Source of the DNA: Hirundichthys speculiger
Lineage: Eukaryota > Chordata > Actinopteri > Beloniformes > Exocoetidae
NCBI GenBank assembly: GCA_018398805.1
Contig: JAGFBZ010000861.1
Span: 838,501 to 902,500, forward strand
DNA length: 64,000 bases
Direction: 5' to 3'
Each line of letters opens with the position of its first letter. Position 1 is the stretch's first letter. Shown piece after piece: positions 61,571 through 64,000 of this stretch. The notes below the pieces were generated by a model, which did no database searches, was not told the origin of the DNA, and was given only the letters and a program-made list of their open reading frames with translations. A program made the translations under genes and the position numbers.

Positions 61571-62549
61571 CCCCTCCAGTCTCGTTCTTTTTTACTTTTA
61601 TGATGCTGTCCTCCTGTTCTTGCTCTTTTTAAATCTTCTTTTTGAACTTTCTTGATTCGTGTTCTGTTGGCCTTGTTGGTCTTTTTTCTGTTCTTGCTCT
61701 ATCTCTTCATAATTTTTCTTCTTTTTCTTGTTCCACTTATTCATTCAGTTCTTGCTCTTATTGTTTTTCTTACTCCTCTTTTCCCTTCTCCAACTTCTTC
61801 TTCTTCTCCTGCTTAGTCTTTGGTTCTTGATATTGCTTTTGTAATCATATTAAAGTTGTGAAATCAAAATCTGGTGCTGACTCTTGCGTTCCCCCTGGAT
61901 GGCTTCTGCTTTTCACTGTCAAGATACAATCGCAGTATAAAGCAAACTGCATCTGTTGGTTTCATCCACTGTCCTCCTCTCCTGTCTGATACTGGAGTTG
62001 GTGATGCTGGAGAAGAAGAGGTGTTGCTCGTCTTCAGCAGTAAGCTTATTGTCTCTCAGGATGAGTAAAAGCTCCTTTTAAAGTCTTTAATACTAATCTA
62101 TCACAAGACTTGGATATGATGTGTCAGGAAAGCAAGCATGAAACTAATTATGGTGATTCGTGAAGATGTGTTTCCATGCATATATGGAACTGTCAGCATT
62201 GTTGGCAAACATTAAAGGGACATTTTATCCTTGAACATATTATAAACTTAAAAACTAAAAATGCAGTTTCTTAGCTTGAATTTTTGGGACAAATTGTTAT
62301 TGGTGTAATTGTGGTATTTCCAAAAATAACTAAGTGCAGATTATCCAATGACACCTAAATATTTTTTCCGTTGTTGCTATTCGTCTACCTCAGAAGTAAT
62401 CATCAGGAGTTTGTGCCAGTTCCTCAGAGCAAAGGCTTTGCTCATAACCTGCTCATTAACTAATCCCTATTTATTGAAATTTCACACATTTATAAATGAT
62501 CATGGTTTCAGCCGTTGCTCACAGGTGTATGACTTGTGCATCACCGTGA

Positions 62550-62595
62550 AATGGTAAATGGACCACACTTACTGACTTATCAAGGAGAACATTTT
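62550..62595. repeat. head fragment of GGTAAATGGACTG repeat
   Basis: aatggtaaatggaccacact then ttatcaaggagaac resembles only the first 45 bp of the family seen at 27103. Confidence 0.35.
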
Positions 62596-63089
62596 GCAGG
62601 AGCGATATCACAGATGTTGCATCTGAGCCCTTCCTTCTATTGAATAATCTTATTGAACAAATGGCAGTAACTGCAAAATGATGATAACATGTTAAAAATG
62701 TCACATATCTACCATCCCACTCCTTGAAATGATCAGTGCAAATGAAATTTAAAAAGGGTGGGTAGTAAATGTGATGTAGATAAGTATAATAAATTAGGAT
62801 TATTATGTCCCAAACAGGGCACTTCAGTTTCACAAGTGATAAATCTAATAAAGCAGAATTAGAACCCAGAGATATACATATGTGTTGCCATGAAATAAGT
62901 TATAGTTTTAGCTTTAATCTGAAATTTAAATATTTTACCTCCCACAACTCCTGTTCATAGTGACAACAAATTGTTTACTATTCTGTAACATATGTGAAAG
63001 AGTATTGTTATGAATGCCCTGGCACGTGTATTACATCAAAGTTATACAACATTAAATATCTGTAGGTATGAATTGCCAGTGTATGCTGA

Positions 63090-63430
63090 CATAAGTCTTT
63101 CGCATTGATTCCTGACAGGAATCTGCAACCAACATGTCAGTCTGCAGACATGAGCCCGTCTGTTAATGTGCTGTAAGTGCTGCCGTGTGCCAGTTAACCT
63201 AATCCCTCATTTATTTGGAGGAAACCCAAATATAATATAATATTGTGCTGTGAGTGTCCACTGCCTCCATCCCCTCTACTCCCAAAAAAAACGGCCAACT
63301 AAAACGGCCTCTTTATCAGCGCAGTTAGCTGGCTCACTGCAACCCCTAAAGCTCTTATATAAATAAGATTAGTGTCGCATTTGAGCGTCAGGGAATAAGA
63401 GGTGTAATATCTGATGTTTTATATGCAGTA
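63090..63430. promoter_or_regulatory. possible regulatory block in intron 12
   Basis: Unique-looking DNA including ttgattcctgacaggaatct (an inverted pair ATTCCTG/CAGGAAT), cagttaacctaatccctc (OTX/Pitx-type TAATCC core) and gtgtcgcatttgagcgtcag. No repeat or coding match. Confidence 0.35.
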
Positions 63431-63729
63431 TTATTGTTATCCCTTCTTAGTCGGGTTGATACTCCTCTCTCTCTCTCATTTCACATTTATTCAGTCGCTG
63501 ATTCTTTCTTTTGGTCCTTTTCTCCAGATTCAGACAGTATTATGAAGGGCTAAGCTGGAATAAAGCACCCCAGCATCAAATGTTCATATTGTTCTTTTCT
63601 GTCTGTCATGCAGTCTCTCTCTTCCTCCTAAATGTACCCTTCCTCTTCTCTTTCTCGCCCTCCCTCTTTTTTCTCACTATCATTTTTTATACCGTTTCCT
63701 CTTCACCTTCCCTGTTTAATCATCTGCTG

Positions 63730-63960
63730 CTCTGTTTGTTATCAATTAAGAACTCTCACTTGAATCTAATTGAGGGGCCGTGTTCTCGTTCACGGGGGCT
63801 CAATCGGCCGCCTCGGTCCTGGGAGCTGATTTAGCTTCTTTTGAGGCCATTTTGTTGTCAGCCATTTTCACATTTCCTCCTAACTCTTCTCCTTGGAGGG
63901 CAGGCTCCACACTATAATTACCCAATCTGTTCCTATTCATACTCCTCAATTTCAGCACCT
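63730..63960. promoter_or_regulatory. candidate conserved enhancer block F
   Basis: High-complexity 230 bp with tatcaattaagaactctcac, ctaattgagg, a CpG-bearing centre (caatcggccgcctcggtcct), two GCCATTTT motifs 15 bp apart (from 63846 and 63861; YY1-like) and ctataattaccc. It is the most enhancer-like block near the right edge. Function inferred. Confidence 0.45.
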
Positions 63961-64000
63961 CTCCCTCTCTCATTCTCTTTTACTCTCCCTCTCTCTCTTT

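Larger units (their letters stand above)
57604..64000 (+). other. wdpcp intron 12 (continues beyond window)
   Basis: No further coding exon was found. It holds a (TAATC)5 tail at about 58794-58817, a GT microsatellite at about 59143-59158, a repeat head at about 62550-62595, and candidate regulatory blocks at 60950-61070, 61440-61570, 63090-63430 and 63730-63960. Confidence 0.75.

Noticed and set aside
1..64000. CRISPR array, bacterial operon, prophage or plasmid signals
   Set aside because: Spliced vertebrate gene structure and fish repeats throughout; the direct repeats seen are microsatellites or transposon parts.
57604..64000. Search for the next wdpcp exon (family sequence starting DIHYLA)
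   Set aside because: No acceptor followed by a matching frame was found; the remaining exons are taken to lie beyond the window.

Overview
The window looks like nuclear DNA from a teleost fish, probably a percomorph. It is intron-rich, has GT/AG splice sites and many dinucleotide microsatellites, and carries relics typical of fish genomes: Tc1/mariner, hAT and non-LTR elements, and the interspersed repeat that starts GGTAAATGGACTG. There is no bacterial-style gene organisation.

One protein-coding gene can be reconstructed with confidence. On the + strand, 12 coding exons between 21885 and 57603 join in perfect phase (1713 nt, 571 codons) into the N-terminal three quarters of WDPCP (WD repeat-containing and planar cell polarity effector, Fritz homologue, BBS15). 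This protein is a CPLANE component that acts with Intu and Fuz in ciliogenesis and planar cell polarity. The first coding exon has a splice acceptor 29 nt before its ATG, so a non-coding exon must lie further upstream. The C-terminal exons are beyond the right edge.

Layout: 1-21855 is upstream or first-intron DNA with no recognisable gene. It holds decayed repeats, a small head-to-head telomeric-hexamer block, a 366-bp Tc1-type MITE, two hAT-type MITEs with 8-bp target duplications, THAP-like and SWIM/YqaJ-type transposon protein scraps, and three Tc1/mariner relics. Introns 1-5 (21946-34432) hold a near-perfect 91-bp inverted repeat, a C25 tract, a long pyrimidine tract and an antisense non-LTR retrotransposon fragment. 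Introns 6-9 and 12 contain blocks of unique-looking sequence rich in homeodomain, POU and E-box cores. They resemble vertebrate conserved non-coding enhancers. In other vertebrates OTX1 lies next to the 3' end of WDPCP, so these blocks could be distant regulators of a developmental neighbour rather than of wdpcp; that is inference.

I found no novel multi-gene system. The observations most worth checking are the intronic hairpin-forming inverted repeat, the candidate enhancer blocks, the telomere-like junction and the co-located THAP and SWIM transposon fragments.
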